Positions 34,601 through 44,118 of a stretch of DNA of 64,000 bases are shown here, one piece after another; the stretch's first letter is position 1, and each line of letters opens with the position of its first letter. A model generated the notes under the pieces. It did not search any database, was not told where the DNA came from, and saw only the letters and a list, made by a program, of their open reading frames with translations. A program made the translations under genes and the position numbers. This DNA comes from Gliomastix tumulicola (taxonomy: Eukaryota > Ascomycota > Sordariomycetes > Hypocreales > Bionectriaceae), in contig BCHX01000002.1 in assembly GCA_001599755.1 (NCBI GenBank), forward strand, positions 4,260,330 to 4,324,329, in the 5' to 3' direction.

Positions 34601-35720
34601 TGCAGCGAGAAAGAGCGGTGATTCTGCGACTGCGAATGGGTGAGGGAACCGCTAGCCGGAGGAGGAGGGTATTTAGCGGACGGTGAAAGGAAGGGCAATG
34701 ACAGACCGTGTGGGGGCCAAATGCCGCTGGGCACATTTCATGACGTCGGGCCTAATCACTAACAGCGGCACAGCACCTTTCAAAATCTGGTCGAGCGTCA
34801 ATAGCGCGATGTTGGAGAGAGGATGGGGGAGCATTGGCGACAACGCCCTGTCTGTATGGGTGGTCAAATATTGGAAGATGTGGTGCATCGCAGAGCGTTG
34901 TGGCTCGTGGATGGCCAGCTCGTACGTACGGCGCAGTCTAGGCCTCCAACGCCCATGTGAAACGCAGGGTACATCGTATGAGCCACGATGCGACAATCTC
35001 TGGACCTTGCTGATGGGCGGGCAAGGCGAGATAGAGTGTGTGGGGCCGGGGAGGCAATCGCGAGACGTGAGTGGCCAGTTCGTACCAACAGCATCCAATA
35101 GCACCTCTGAGGCAGCACACTGCGCCGCTGGAGGGGGGTTTGTAGGGGCTTTAGGGGACTTAGGGGGTCCACCGTAGTACCTTATTCTGGTTCAGCCTTA
35201 CGCTCCAGCTGGCTCACTACGAATTATGATTTTCGTCGCAATTGCTTCTTTCAGGAGGAAAGGGGGCGTTTCAGCGAATCACAGCGCTGTATTCGCTGAA
35301 AAATGGGAGGGTTTCACTCGCTAGAATGGTGCACAGCCCACGTCATCAAGTACCTGCCCAGGTACCCTCCATGTACCGAAATTGTGAACGCTGTCAGAGG
35401 ATGGCGATGCAGGTGCAGGTGCCTCTGCGATGCCTCCAGTCCCTCCTTCCCAATGTCTCAATAAGAACACGGTGATCCCTCGTCTCTCCCTCGTGGGGCT
35501 CGTGAGTTCCAGAATCCAAACTGGACCACCTTCCAATCAAACGGGAGTCGTGGACGTCGAGCAAACAGCGACACCACATCCCGACACGACCACGTCGCAA
35601 GCATCCTAACCACGCCCACCCCGTTGCGTCGAATCTGCGACACTGAATTGAACGACAGCTGCGCAGAATCAGTCAGCTAGCTCGCTAGCCAGCCAGCCAG
35701 CCTCTGGCTAGTCGTCAATA
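34601..35720 (+). other. Upstream region of the ABCA transporter gene
   Basis: About 1.1 kb with no recognised gene. Frames of up to about 164 codons exist on both strands between 34673 and 35177 but conflict with each other and carry no family motif. The last 100 bp before the start codon hold tandem GCTAGC/CAGC units (about 35674-35710). This is the presumed transporter promoter. Confidence 0.5.
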
Positions 35721-38700
35721 ATGCCAGAGCGACGGTCGGCGCTGTCGCGCCAGGTGGGCACCCTCACCGTCAAGAACTTCAAGATCCTGTACGGCCATCA
35801 TTTCGTCTCGACCACATACACAGCTCTGCTGCTCCCGATTATTCTCGTCATTTATCTTGGTGTCGGTCGCAATCTCAACAACCCCAAGTCCGACTTTGGC
35901 ATTGGCGAGGCGCGCTCCATCCGCTCCCTTGAAGATGGTCTCAGGGCTGCCGACAGTTCTCACGAGAAGGTCGTCTTTGTCAGAGACAGTAGCTTCAACA
36001 ATGGAGACATTGCGCAGGTCATCGACACCCTCTCCAATGAGGTCTCAGCCGCGGGCAAAGATCCCCAGGTTGTCAGCAGCAATGACGAGCTGAGGGCCAT
36101 CTGTCGCTCTTCGTTCCGTGGCACCACCCCCTGCTATGGCGCTGTCATGTTCCATTCGTCTCCGGATGAGGGTGATGGTGGAATTTGGAACTACACCCTG
36201 CGCGGAGACGGCGCTTTCGGTCGCGACTTCGAGGTGGGCAAGGACAACAACGATGCTCAGATCTACACGCTCCCTTTCCAACGTGCCATTGACGCCGCCA
36301 TTGCTCGCGTCAGCTTTTCGGGCGGCGACACGCCTGACCTGAGCAACACCAGGGAATACCCGTTCACCGACCTTACCGAGAAAGAGCGGGAGGCCGAGGC
36401 GCGCAGAAAGTATCAGAAGACCTTTCTCGACTTCCTCGGTGTGAGTTTTGTTCTTGCCCTTGTCGGAACCGCATACCGAATGCCAGGTCAGATGGCTACG
36501 GAGAGAGAGCTCGGACTGTCGCAGCTCATCGATGCCATGATGCCCACCAAGCACGACTGGGAGCCCCAGCTCGCCCGCATGCTGTCTTATCTGTACTCGT
36601 ATATCGTCATTTTTGCACCTGGTTGGGTCATTGCCGGCGCTATTGCCAAGGGCATGATCTGGGACGAGACGAGCACTGGCGTGGTGATCCCTTTCTTCAT
36701 CCTTGCTGGTCTCGCGCTTACGTCCCAGGCGCTCATGGGTGGTGCGCCATTCAAGAGGGCACAGCTGTCTGGCATTGTCAATACCATCATCTATGTCATG
36801 CTTGGTGTTCTGGCCCAAGCACTTCCCAACCCAGTCACAGGTGTAGTTGCTGTTCTCAGCTTCCTCTTCACCCCCTGCTGCTTTATTTTCTTCATCCATT
36901 ACATCGCCCGGTATGAAGGTGAGGGGCTCGCCACGAATATGACCGAGGCACCTCCCGGCAGCAACTCCTCTTTGCCTGGCTACGTCTTTTGGATTTTCTT
37001 CGGCATCCAATTCGCCGTCTACCCCATTCTCGCTGCCATCATCGAGCGCTACGTACATGGCGGGTCAGCTGAGAGCCGCAAGTTGTACAAGGGCGATAGT
37101 GACGGTGCTCAGCCCGAGCACGCCGTTCACGTCACAGGCTTGACAAAGACTTATCGTCCCAGCTTTGTCCGCCGACTATTCTCCTTCATCTCCAAGCCCC
37201 GCCCGGCAACTATTGCAGTCAACAACCTTGAGCTGACCGCTAAGAGAGGCCAGATCCTCGCCCTCCTCGGCGCTAACGGCAGTGGCAAGAGTACGACACT
37301 GGATGCCATTGCTGGATTGCACCCCTTCAATCAGGGCACAGTCACTATTGACGCCTCTGATGGCATCGGTATTGCGCCGCAGAAGAATGTCTTGTGGGAC
37401 GAGCTCACAGTCTACGACCACATCAAAATCTTCAACGAGCTCAAGTCTCCATTTGCCAAAGCCACCTCCATGGACATCAATGAACTGATTTCCGCTATTG
37501 GTCTCGGCGAGAAGAAGAGGGCTCAGGCCAAGAATCTGTCTGGTGGCCAGAAGCGCAAGCTTCAGCTTGGTCTCATGTTAACGGGAGGCAGCTCTGTCTG
37601 CCTCATTGACGAGGTGTCTTCTGGAATCGATCCGCTTTCTCGTCGTAAAATCTGGGACATCCTCCTCGCCGAACGTGGTCGTCGTACCATTATCATGACG
37701 ACCCATTTCCTCGATGAGGCAGATCTCCTTGCCGACAACATTGCTATTCTTTCCAAGGGTCAGCTTCGAGCTGAGGGATCGTCAGTGGCTCTTAAGCACG
37801 CCCTAGGAGCTGGCTATCGAGTCCATGTTCTGAACGCCAAGAATGTGCGCGATCCTCCATCAATACCTGGTGTGTCGATGAAGGTTACAAACACAAATAT
37901 CGTCTATACCGCTCCGTCTTCTCATCTGGCTGCGGAAGTCATCCGTGTTCTGGAAGGAACGGGTCTGGAGTACAGACTCTCCAGCCCCACGATTGAGGAT
38001 GTCTTCCTTCAGGTTGCCGAAGAAGTCAGAGGAGAAGCCACGCTCACCCCTGGCGCCGCCCGTCATCTCAGTGCAGGCTCAGACGAGCAAGGCTACGAGA
38101 TGGCTAACAAGCCTCTGGTTAGCGACAGGGAGTCTCCCGAGCTACTTAGCGGTCGGCCTATCGGTTTCTTCAAGCAGACGGTCGCCCTCATTAGGAAGCG
38201 CTTGTTGCTCCTCAGGAGCAATTGGATTCCTTATGCCGTTCCTTTCATCATTCCCATCATTGCTGCCGCCGCGACGCAGATGATGGTCAATGATGAGACT
38301 CCTCTCGAGTGTATCTCGAGAGAACTTAGCCCAGAAGTCGCTGCCAGATACGGTGATCTCGTTAATGATGCTATTCTCGCCGCAGGTCCAAGCAGCCAAT
38401 TTGACGGCACCAACCTAGAAGACCTCTTTGGAAGCATCATTCCTGAGGGGTTGGATGGCAATGCCAATACGCGCAATATGACCCTCGAGACGCTGGACAC
38501 TTACTCAGATCTCGAGTCATACATCGAGGATCATCGGAGGGACATCCTGCCTGGTGCCTGGTGGGTTGGTAGTCAAGACAGTGCTCCCACTGTCGCGTAT
38601 CGCGCCGATGAGCAGGCTTTGGCGCGTTCAGTGGCAGCTCAAAACTTGCTCAACAACATGCGGACCAACATCAGCATCGCGGCCAGGTATCTGCCCCAAG

Positions 38701-40559
38701 ATAGCCCAGGTGGGAAACTGGCTGGTCAGGCTCTTCAGATGGCCATCTTCTTTACCATCGCCGTCAGTGTCGCGCCCGCCTTCTTCGGACTGTATCCCAA
38801 TCTCGAGAGGCGCATGGCAATCCGCGGTCTTCAGTACTCGAGCGGAGTCCGATCCCTCCCGCAATGGATCTCGCACTTGTCTTTCGACTTTGTCATCTTC
38901 GGAGCGGCCATGATTCTCGCAGCCATCATTTACGCCGTATCTTCTGATGTGTGGTACGCGGTCGGGTATCTCTTCCCCGTGTTTGCACTTTACGCCCTCA
39001 CCACTATATTGCTATCCTACGTCGTCTCACTGTTCACGGAGAATCAACTGGCGACTTTTGCCACAAACATGGCGTACAACACTGTTGGGTTTGCCATTTA
39101 CCTGATTGCATTCTTGTACATCATGACATTCTCTCCCGCAACCGCGGTAGACCGAAACCTTCGCATCGGGCACTATACCATCTCCATCTTCTTCCCTTCC
39201 GGCTCTCTATTCAGGGCTTTCCTTGTTTCCCTCAACATCTTCTTCGCCGGCTGCGACGGAAATGAGCTTTACAGCTATCCAGGCCATATCAATGCCTTCG
39301 GTGCTCCTATCCTCTACTTCATCGTGCAGTCGCTCATCCTCTTTAATGTTCTGTTGTACCACGACAGCGGCAACAAGTTGCCATCCTTCCTCCAGCCTAA
39401 GCGAAAGCCGATCAAGGGCGCTGTTGATGACGATGAGGAGCTGGCCAGCGAACTGTTGCGAGTTGAGGACGCCGAGGACGATGGTCTGCAGGCGAAGCAT
39501 CTCACCAAGTCCTTTGGCAAGTACACCGCCGTTGACAACGTCACCTTTGGCGTTCAGCATGGTGAAGTGTTTGCGCTTCTCGGTCCTAACGGCGCGGGCA
39601 AGTCAACAACTATCTCTCTTATCCGTGGCGACATCAAGCCCAGCAAGAACGGTGGCGACGTGTTCATCGAGCAAATCTCCGTCAGCGCCCAGCGTGCTGC
39701 TGCTCGTGCCAGCCTGGGTGTTTGCCCTCAGTTCGATGCCATTGACAATCTGACTGTCCTGGAGCACCTTCGCCATTATGCCCGTATCCGAGGGATTTCA
39801 AACATCGAGTATCAGGTTCAGGCCGTTGTCCGTGCCGTTGGCCTGGAGGCATTCAAGAATACGTTGGCCCCTCATCTTTCCGGTGGTAACAAGCGCAAGC
39901 TGTCCCTCGGTATCGCATTGACGGGTAACCCCTCTGTCATGCTGCTCGATGAGCCTTCATCCGGCCTCGACGCTGCTGCCAAGCGTATCATGTGGCGCAC
40001 TCTGGAGACCATTGTTCCTGGACGTTCCATCCTCCTGACTACACACAGTATGGAGGAGGCAGATGCCCTGGCCAGCCGTGCGGGTATCCTCGCCCGTCGT
40101 ATGCTTGCTATTGGAGAGGTTGACACATTGAGAAAGCGTTTTGGTGACTCCCTGTACGTGCACCTTGTTTGCCGGACTGCACCTCACTCAACGCACGAGG
40201 AAATGGACCGCATCCGCCAGTGGGTGGTACGCATGTTCCCTAGTGCCAATGTTGAAGCCGATACATATCACGGACAGATGCGCTTCTCGGTGCCTGCATC
40301 CCAGGTACTTCAGCGCGCGCGTATGGTCAACCCCCAGGCAGGCGAGAATAGCAGCGCCATTGGCCAGTTGATTGTGATGCTGGAGGAGAACAAGGAGCTC
40401 CTTGGCATCGAGCACCACAGTGTGGCGCCGACGACCCTCAACGACGTGTTCCTGTCCATTGTCGGACAACATAACGTTGTGGAGGAGGGCTACAGGGCTA
40501 CGGATGATGAGAAGGTTTCAGGGTGGAAGAAGGCGAGGAAGTACATCATTGGCTTCTAA
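35721..40559 (+). CDS. ABC transporter, ABCA-like full transporter
   Basis: An intronless gene of 1612 aa in the TMD1-NBD1-TMD2-NBD2 order of ABCA proteins. TM1 (TALLLPIILVIYLGVG) is near residue 35, followed by a roughly 190-residue extracytosolic loop and a membrane cluster at about 240-450. NBD1 has Walker A GANGSGKST (Gly517-Thr525), signature LSGGQ (606-610) and Walker B LIDEV (Asp630, Glu631). TMD2 begins with NWIPYAVPFIIPII near 834, again with a large loop and helices up to about 1240. NBD2 has Walker A GPNGAGKST (from Gly1288), signature LSGGN (from Leu1386) and Walker B LLDEP (Asp1410, Glu1411). Both sites keep the catalytic Glu. Animal ABCA proteins move lipids; the fungal substrate is unknown. 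Location is probably the plasma or vacuolar membrane. Confidence 0.96.
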   Translation: MPERRSALSRQVGTLTVKNFKILYGHHFVSTTYTALLLPIILVIYLGVGRNLNNPKSDFGIGEARSIRSLEDGLRAADSSHEKVVFVRDSSFNNGDIAQVIDTLSNEVSAAGKDPQVVSSNDELRAICRSSFRGTTPCYGAVMFHSSPDEGDGGIWNYTLRGDGAFGRDFEVGKDNNDAQIYTLPFQRAIDAAIARVSFSGGDTPDLSNTREYPFTDLTEKEREAEARRKYQKTFLDFLGVSFVLALVGTAYRMPGQMATERELGLSQLIDAMMPTKHDWEPQLARMLSYLYSYIVIFAPGWVIAGAIAKGMIWDETSTGVVIPFFILAGLALTSQALMGGAPFKRAQLSGIVNTIIYVMLGVLAQALPNPVTGVVAVLSFLFTPCCFIFFIHYIARYEGEGLATNMTEAPPGSNSSLPGYVFWIFFGIQFAVYPILAAIIERYVHGGSAESRKLYKGDSDGAQPEHAVHVTGLTKTYRPSFVRRLFSFISKPRPATIAVNNLELTAKRGQILALLGANGSGKSTTLDAIAGLHPFNQGTVTIDASDGIGIAPQKNVLWDELTVYDHIKIFNELKSPFAKATSMDINELISAIGLGEKKRAQAKNLSGGQKRKLQLGLMLTGGSSVCLIDEVSSGIDPLSRRKIWDILLAERGRRTIIMTTHFLDEADLLADNIAILSKGQLRAEGSSVALKHALGAGYRVHVLNAKNVRDPPSIPGVSMKVTNTNIVYTAPSSHLAAEVIRVLEGTGLEYRLSSPTIEDVFLQVAEEVRGEATLTPGAARHLSAGSDEQGYEMANKPLVSDRESPELLSGRPIGFFKQTVALIRKRLLLLRSNWIPYAVPFIIPIIAAAATQMMVNDETPLECISRELSPEVAARYGDLVNDAILAAGPSSQFDGTNLEDLFGSIIPEGLDGNANTRNMTLETLDTYSDLESYIEDHRRDILPGAWWVGSQDSAPTVAYRADEQALARSVAAQNLLNNMRTNISIAARYLPQDSPGGKLAGQALQMAIFFTIAVSVAPAFFGLYPNLERRMAIRGLQYSSGVRSLPQWISHLSFDFVIFGAAMILAAIIYAVSSDVWYAVGYLFPVFALYALTTILLSYVVSLFTENQLATFATNMAYNTVGFAIYLIAFLYIMTFSPATAVDRNLRIGHYTISIFFPSGSLFRAFLVSLNIFFAGCDGNELYSYPGHINAFGAPILYFIVQSLILFNVLLYHDSGNKLPSFLQPKRKPIKGAVDDDEELASELLRVEDAEDDGLQAKHLTKSFGKYTAVDNVTFGVQHGEVFALLGPNGAGKSTTISLIRGDIKPSKNGGDVFIEQISVSAQRAAARASLGVCPQFDAIDNLTVLEHLRHYARIRGISNIEYQVQAVVRAVGLEAFKNTLAPHLSGGNKRKLSLGIALTGNPSVMLLDEPSSGLDAAAKRIMWRTLETIVPGRSILLTTHSMEEADALASRAGILARRMLAIGEVDTLRKRFGDSLYVHLVCRTAPHSTHEEMDRIRQWVVRMFPSANVEADTYHGQMRFSVPASQVLQRARMVNPQAGENSSAIGQLIVMLEENKELLGIEHHSVAPTTLNDVFLSIVGQHNVVEEGYRATDDEKVSGWKKARKYIIGF

Positions 40560-42588
40560 ACGATGCGATGCTGTGCTCTATGGCGAGAGCTGATATGAGT
40601 TGAGTTGTTTCTTTTTCTTCTTTGTTTGTATTTCGGGTATATTTGGCCATGTATTGGAAAAGCCATTGTTCTGCTATGTTCCTGATTTGTTTGGCGTATA
40701 GACAGACGCCCAAGATACTCCCTGAGCAGCGTTTCCTTTTTGTCTGAATAATAGAAGTCACCTCTGAGCTCCGATGATCTGCATCTACCCCGACGACAAA
40801 TTGTGCTAAATACGAAGTGCTGTGTTATTGAAGCGGTGTGCTCGTTTCGGTCATGCGTGTGTTGGGGCGCCTGCTGGCGGTTGTCGCTCTGTGAGGGCCC
40901 TCGCGATGGTAAACTCACGCCCCCTTGGGTTTCGTATCTACGATTGTGGAGGAGACGATGGATGCAGCGCTTCCTTCATTGATATGCTGTGCATACGACT
41001 CCTGCAACGACGAGAACCCCAAGAAAAGTACCAGGAGGGGAGGGGAGGGCGTGTGCAGGAGAATTAGCATTGGAAGATGGCAACATCCACAGTAAGGAGC
41101 AAGTTCCCGTCGACCAACAAAAACGACCTACAGACCAATACGGCTGCCTGGTGAGAGAGGGGAAGGGAAAGGACGAGTCCGTGCTCGTATCTTTGCGGTT
41201 CTCGTTCGAAGGCCATTTTAGTGCCGCTGTCGGTGGCTCTTGGCAGTTGAGCCAGCGGGACAGGCGAAAGCTAAGAAAAACGACGGTGGACGATCCTCGC
41301 ATCCTAAATTCCTCATCAGCTGGAAGTCTGCTAAACCCTTCCCTGCGGGCTTTTTGGCCCCCAACAACAGGGGTTTTTTATTCGTGTGCTCGCGCTTTTG
41401 ACGTCATGACTTTTGTCAAGGGGGGAGACGAGTGCCGTGATCAGCAGATACCATGGGTTATGATCCCTCTCATGGGTGGACGGTTTCCTGTTCGTTCAGT
41501 ATGTATGCAGGTACCTGTGCAAAAGGTCAACAAATATGCCCCCCATCCCCCAACCCCTTCCCTCCTATGGGGGGTTTTACAGCTGTCTGGACCGAGCGCG
41601 GGTTGGCCATGTGGGCAGGAATGTAACCTCAGCTTCCTCCGCGCCCTCTTTCTCTCATCCTCCGTGCTGTGCTCTGACCTCTTTTCTCTCCCTCCTGGAG
41701 GAGAGAGGAACGGAGGAGGGAGACCCTCTCTTAGGATGGGGGAGGCACGTGGGTAGGCGGAAGGGGGAGGGGGCCGGACGTATCCGTCCGTCGAATTGAC
41801 GTTTCGGTGATGCCGTCGCGCGCGTGAAAAGGAAGACAGCGACAAGGACATGGGCTGGCGGCGAATTTATTTTTCTTCTAGGCGCGCGCCCTGGTTTTCC
41901 AGGGATTTGGGGATGTGCATCGCGACATTTTTTCTAGAAGATACAGAAGTCCTTGTTACGGCCTTCCTGCGGCAGGTCGGATAATCCCTCTACAAGGAGG
42001 TAGACTGTGTTTCCTCATACACCCCTTGACGGAGGAGGAGAGGGAGGGAGGATTTGAGATTGCGAGGTGTCTTGCATATGTCCTGGATGCATGTCCTTGT
42101 CAATGGCAAGGTAGCATTCGAGTTCTGCACTTTGGGAAGGATAAATTCGCCGAGCGTGAGAGAAGAGAAAACGGTTGATTTGGAGATGGGACAAGGGCAG
42201 TCGTTTTGACCGTCTGCTTGGTAGGGCTGCATCTATGAGTGAGTGACGGAGCCGCATTTGGGATTCGAGCAGCAGACAAAAGGCTGCAAGGAAGAAACAA
42301 GAAGGCAAGTGAATGAATATATACCCATGTAGGAAAACCAAGCTGGTCATAATCGTAAATTTGTCGCCTCAGAGGAAGGCCTCTGTAGGACGAGGTCCAA
42401 GTATAGGGTAACTTACCGGAGCTCAACCTCGTGAAGCTCTGAAGCTTGTTGAGCCTCCCCCACCATCGTGAAGATACCCCGCCATAAAGGCAGAGCTCCC
42501 TTCAAGACGTGTAACACGACTTTCGAGTATCAGCACACTCCAAGTCCCCTACCAAAAAGGCGAGAAGTGCCTCGCACGAACCCCCGCC
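40560..42588. other. Intergenic region between ABCA transporter and histidinol-phosphatase
   Basis: About 2 kb, beginning with a T-rich 3' flank for the transporter (about 40597-40640). It continues with GC-rich and pyrimidine tracts, GCGCGCGCC near 41881, and the promoter of the phosphatase gene. Several frames of 80-255 codons overlap between 40989 and 41851 in conflicting phases and have low-complexity composition. No gene was recognised. Confidence 0.5.
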
Positions 42589-43704
42589 ATGGCCTTCACA
42601 ATGCACTCCCACTCGGGGCAGTTTTGCCCCGGCCACGCCCAGGACCAGCTTGAGGACATCATCAACCACGCCATCGCGCTCGGCTACAAGACCATGGGCC
42701 TCACCGAACACATGCCGCGCTACGAGGAGCAGGATCTCTACCCAGAGGAGGTGACACAAACCCCCAACCCCCAGCCCCAACCCCCTCTTTACAGTCCTTT
42801 CCCTTATCCCTCATGCTCTCTAGGTACCTTAGTAGCTAACACCCCCGTTCCAGAAAGACGAGCCGGATCCGCTAGGCGTCCTCGTAACCCGCCACGAAGC
42901 CTACATGCTCGAGGCCCAGCGTCTCCAAGCCGCCTACGCCGACCGCCTGCACATCCTCATCGGCTTCGAGACGGACTTCATCCGCCCTTCCCACGCCGCG
43001 CGCATCCGCGAGCTCGCGCGCCCGGCCCACGTCGACTACTTCGTCGGCTCCGTGCACCACGTCCACGGCCTGCCGATCGACTACGACCGCGCCATGTACG
43101 ACGATGCCGTCTCTAGATCCTCGCTCGGCGCGACGGAGGAAGGGCTGTGGGCGGATTACTACGATGAGCAGCTCGGGATGCTGCGGGCGCTGCGGCCGCG
43201 GGTCGTGGGCCACTTTGATCTCATACGGCTGCTGTCTGACGAGCCCGGGAGGGATCCGAGGGCGTGGACGGCGGTGTGGGAGAGGATCGTGAGGAATCTG
43301 GAGGTCGTGCGGGAGCAGGGCGGGTGGCTGGAGTGTAACAGCGCGGCGCTCAGGAAAGGACTGGCCGAGCCGTATCCGGGCAGGGTGATTGCTGAGGTAT
43401 AAGCCGAGACATCCCCTTTATCCCCTTTATCCCAGCACAAGGGGAGAGTGAGTTACTGACAGAACACACGCAGGAATGGGTCAAGATGGGCGGCAAATTC
43501 ACAATGTCGGACGACAGCCACGGCATCGCCCACGTCGCTACGAACTACACGCGCGCCATCACATACCTAGAAAGCCTCGGCGTGAACGAGGTGTGGACGT
43601 TCCGCAGGACACCGCATCCCGGGACGGGAGGAGAGTCTAAGGCTGTCCTCGAGGACGTCAGTGTTCCCCTGTCAGTCTTCCGCGAGAGCTTTCCGAAAGA
43701 GTAG
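42589..43704 (+). CDS. HIS2: Histidinol-phosphatase (PHP family), histidine biosynthesis
   Basis: Three exons, join(42589..42750, 42854..43396, 43474..43704), 311 aa; introns are 103 and 77 bp. The enzyme hydrolyses L-histidinol phosphate to histidinol, the penultimate dephosphorylation of histidine synthesis, in the cytosol. The PHP metal ligands are present in order: MHSHS with His6/His8, GLTEHMP with Glu40/His41, GFETDF with Glu93, GSVHHVHG with His122, VGHFDLIR with His174 and Asp176, and SDDSHG with His251. The length is close to the yeast enzyme. Both introns are phase 0 and the joins read EEKDEPDP and AEEWVKMG. The start is chosen at MAFTMHSHSG, the usual family beginning, with the first metal motif eight residues in. 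Fungal histidine genes are generally under cross-pathway control, but no clear TGACTC box was fixed here. Confidence 0.95.
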
Positions 43705-44118
43705 ATAATGGGTGACATTGGAAAGTCGCCACTTGGAGAGTAGGATGTCAGGACAGACAGCTCGCTTGATGGTACGTTGAGGGACGAATTAACTAAACGG
43801 AGTAGGGACGCATTGAGGAGGCTCAGAATTGGCATATTATGCGGCTAACATCTGAGAAATATCAGACTAGATGCATTGGATAAATAAATAGCTATGGGTA
43901 TCTTTAAAACAGCACTCGACAGATCAACAAGCAAACTCCGAGCTGACCTGCTCCATGAATAAAAAGACAACCCCAACCCACGGGTAACAAAGAATACATA
44001 GACGAACAAGCAACGAAGAAAGCGAAGCAACAAAATATCAAAGGCAAGGTGCTTCGACCCTAAACCTCGCTTATATACTACCCCCGGCCAGTGACTACGG
44101 GGCTTCCAATATCAATGT
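43705..44118. other. Convergent spacer
   Basis: AT-rich 3' flanks of the histidinol-phosphatase (plus) and the deacetylase gene (minus). No gene or RNA was recognised. Confidence 0.6.

Noticed and set aside
29251..35200. Intact transposon in the gene desert
   Set aside because: No transposase or reverse-transcriptase motif, no clear terminal repeats or target duplication, and no AT-rich RIP signature could be found by eye.
36045..37058. A 337-codon minus-strand frame within the ABCA gene
   Set aside because: It lies wholly inside a well-supported transporter frame and has no family features.
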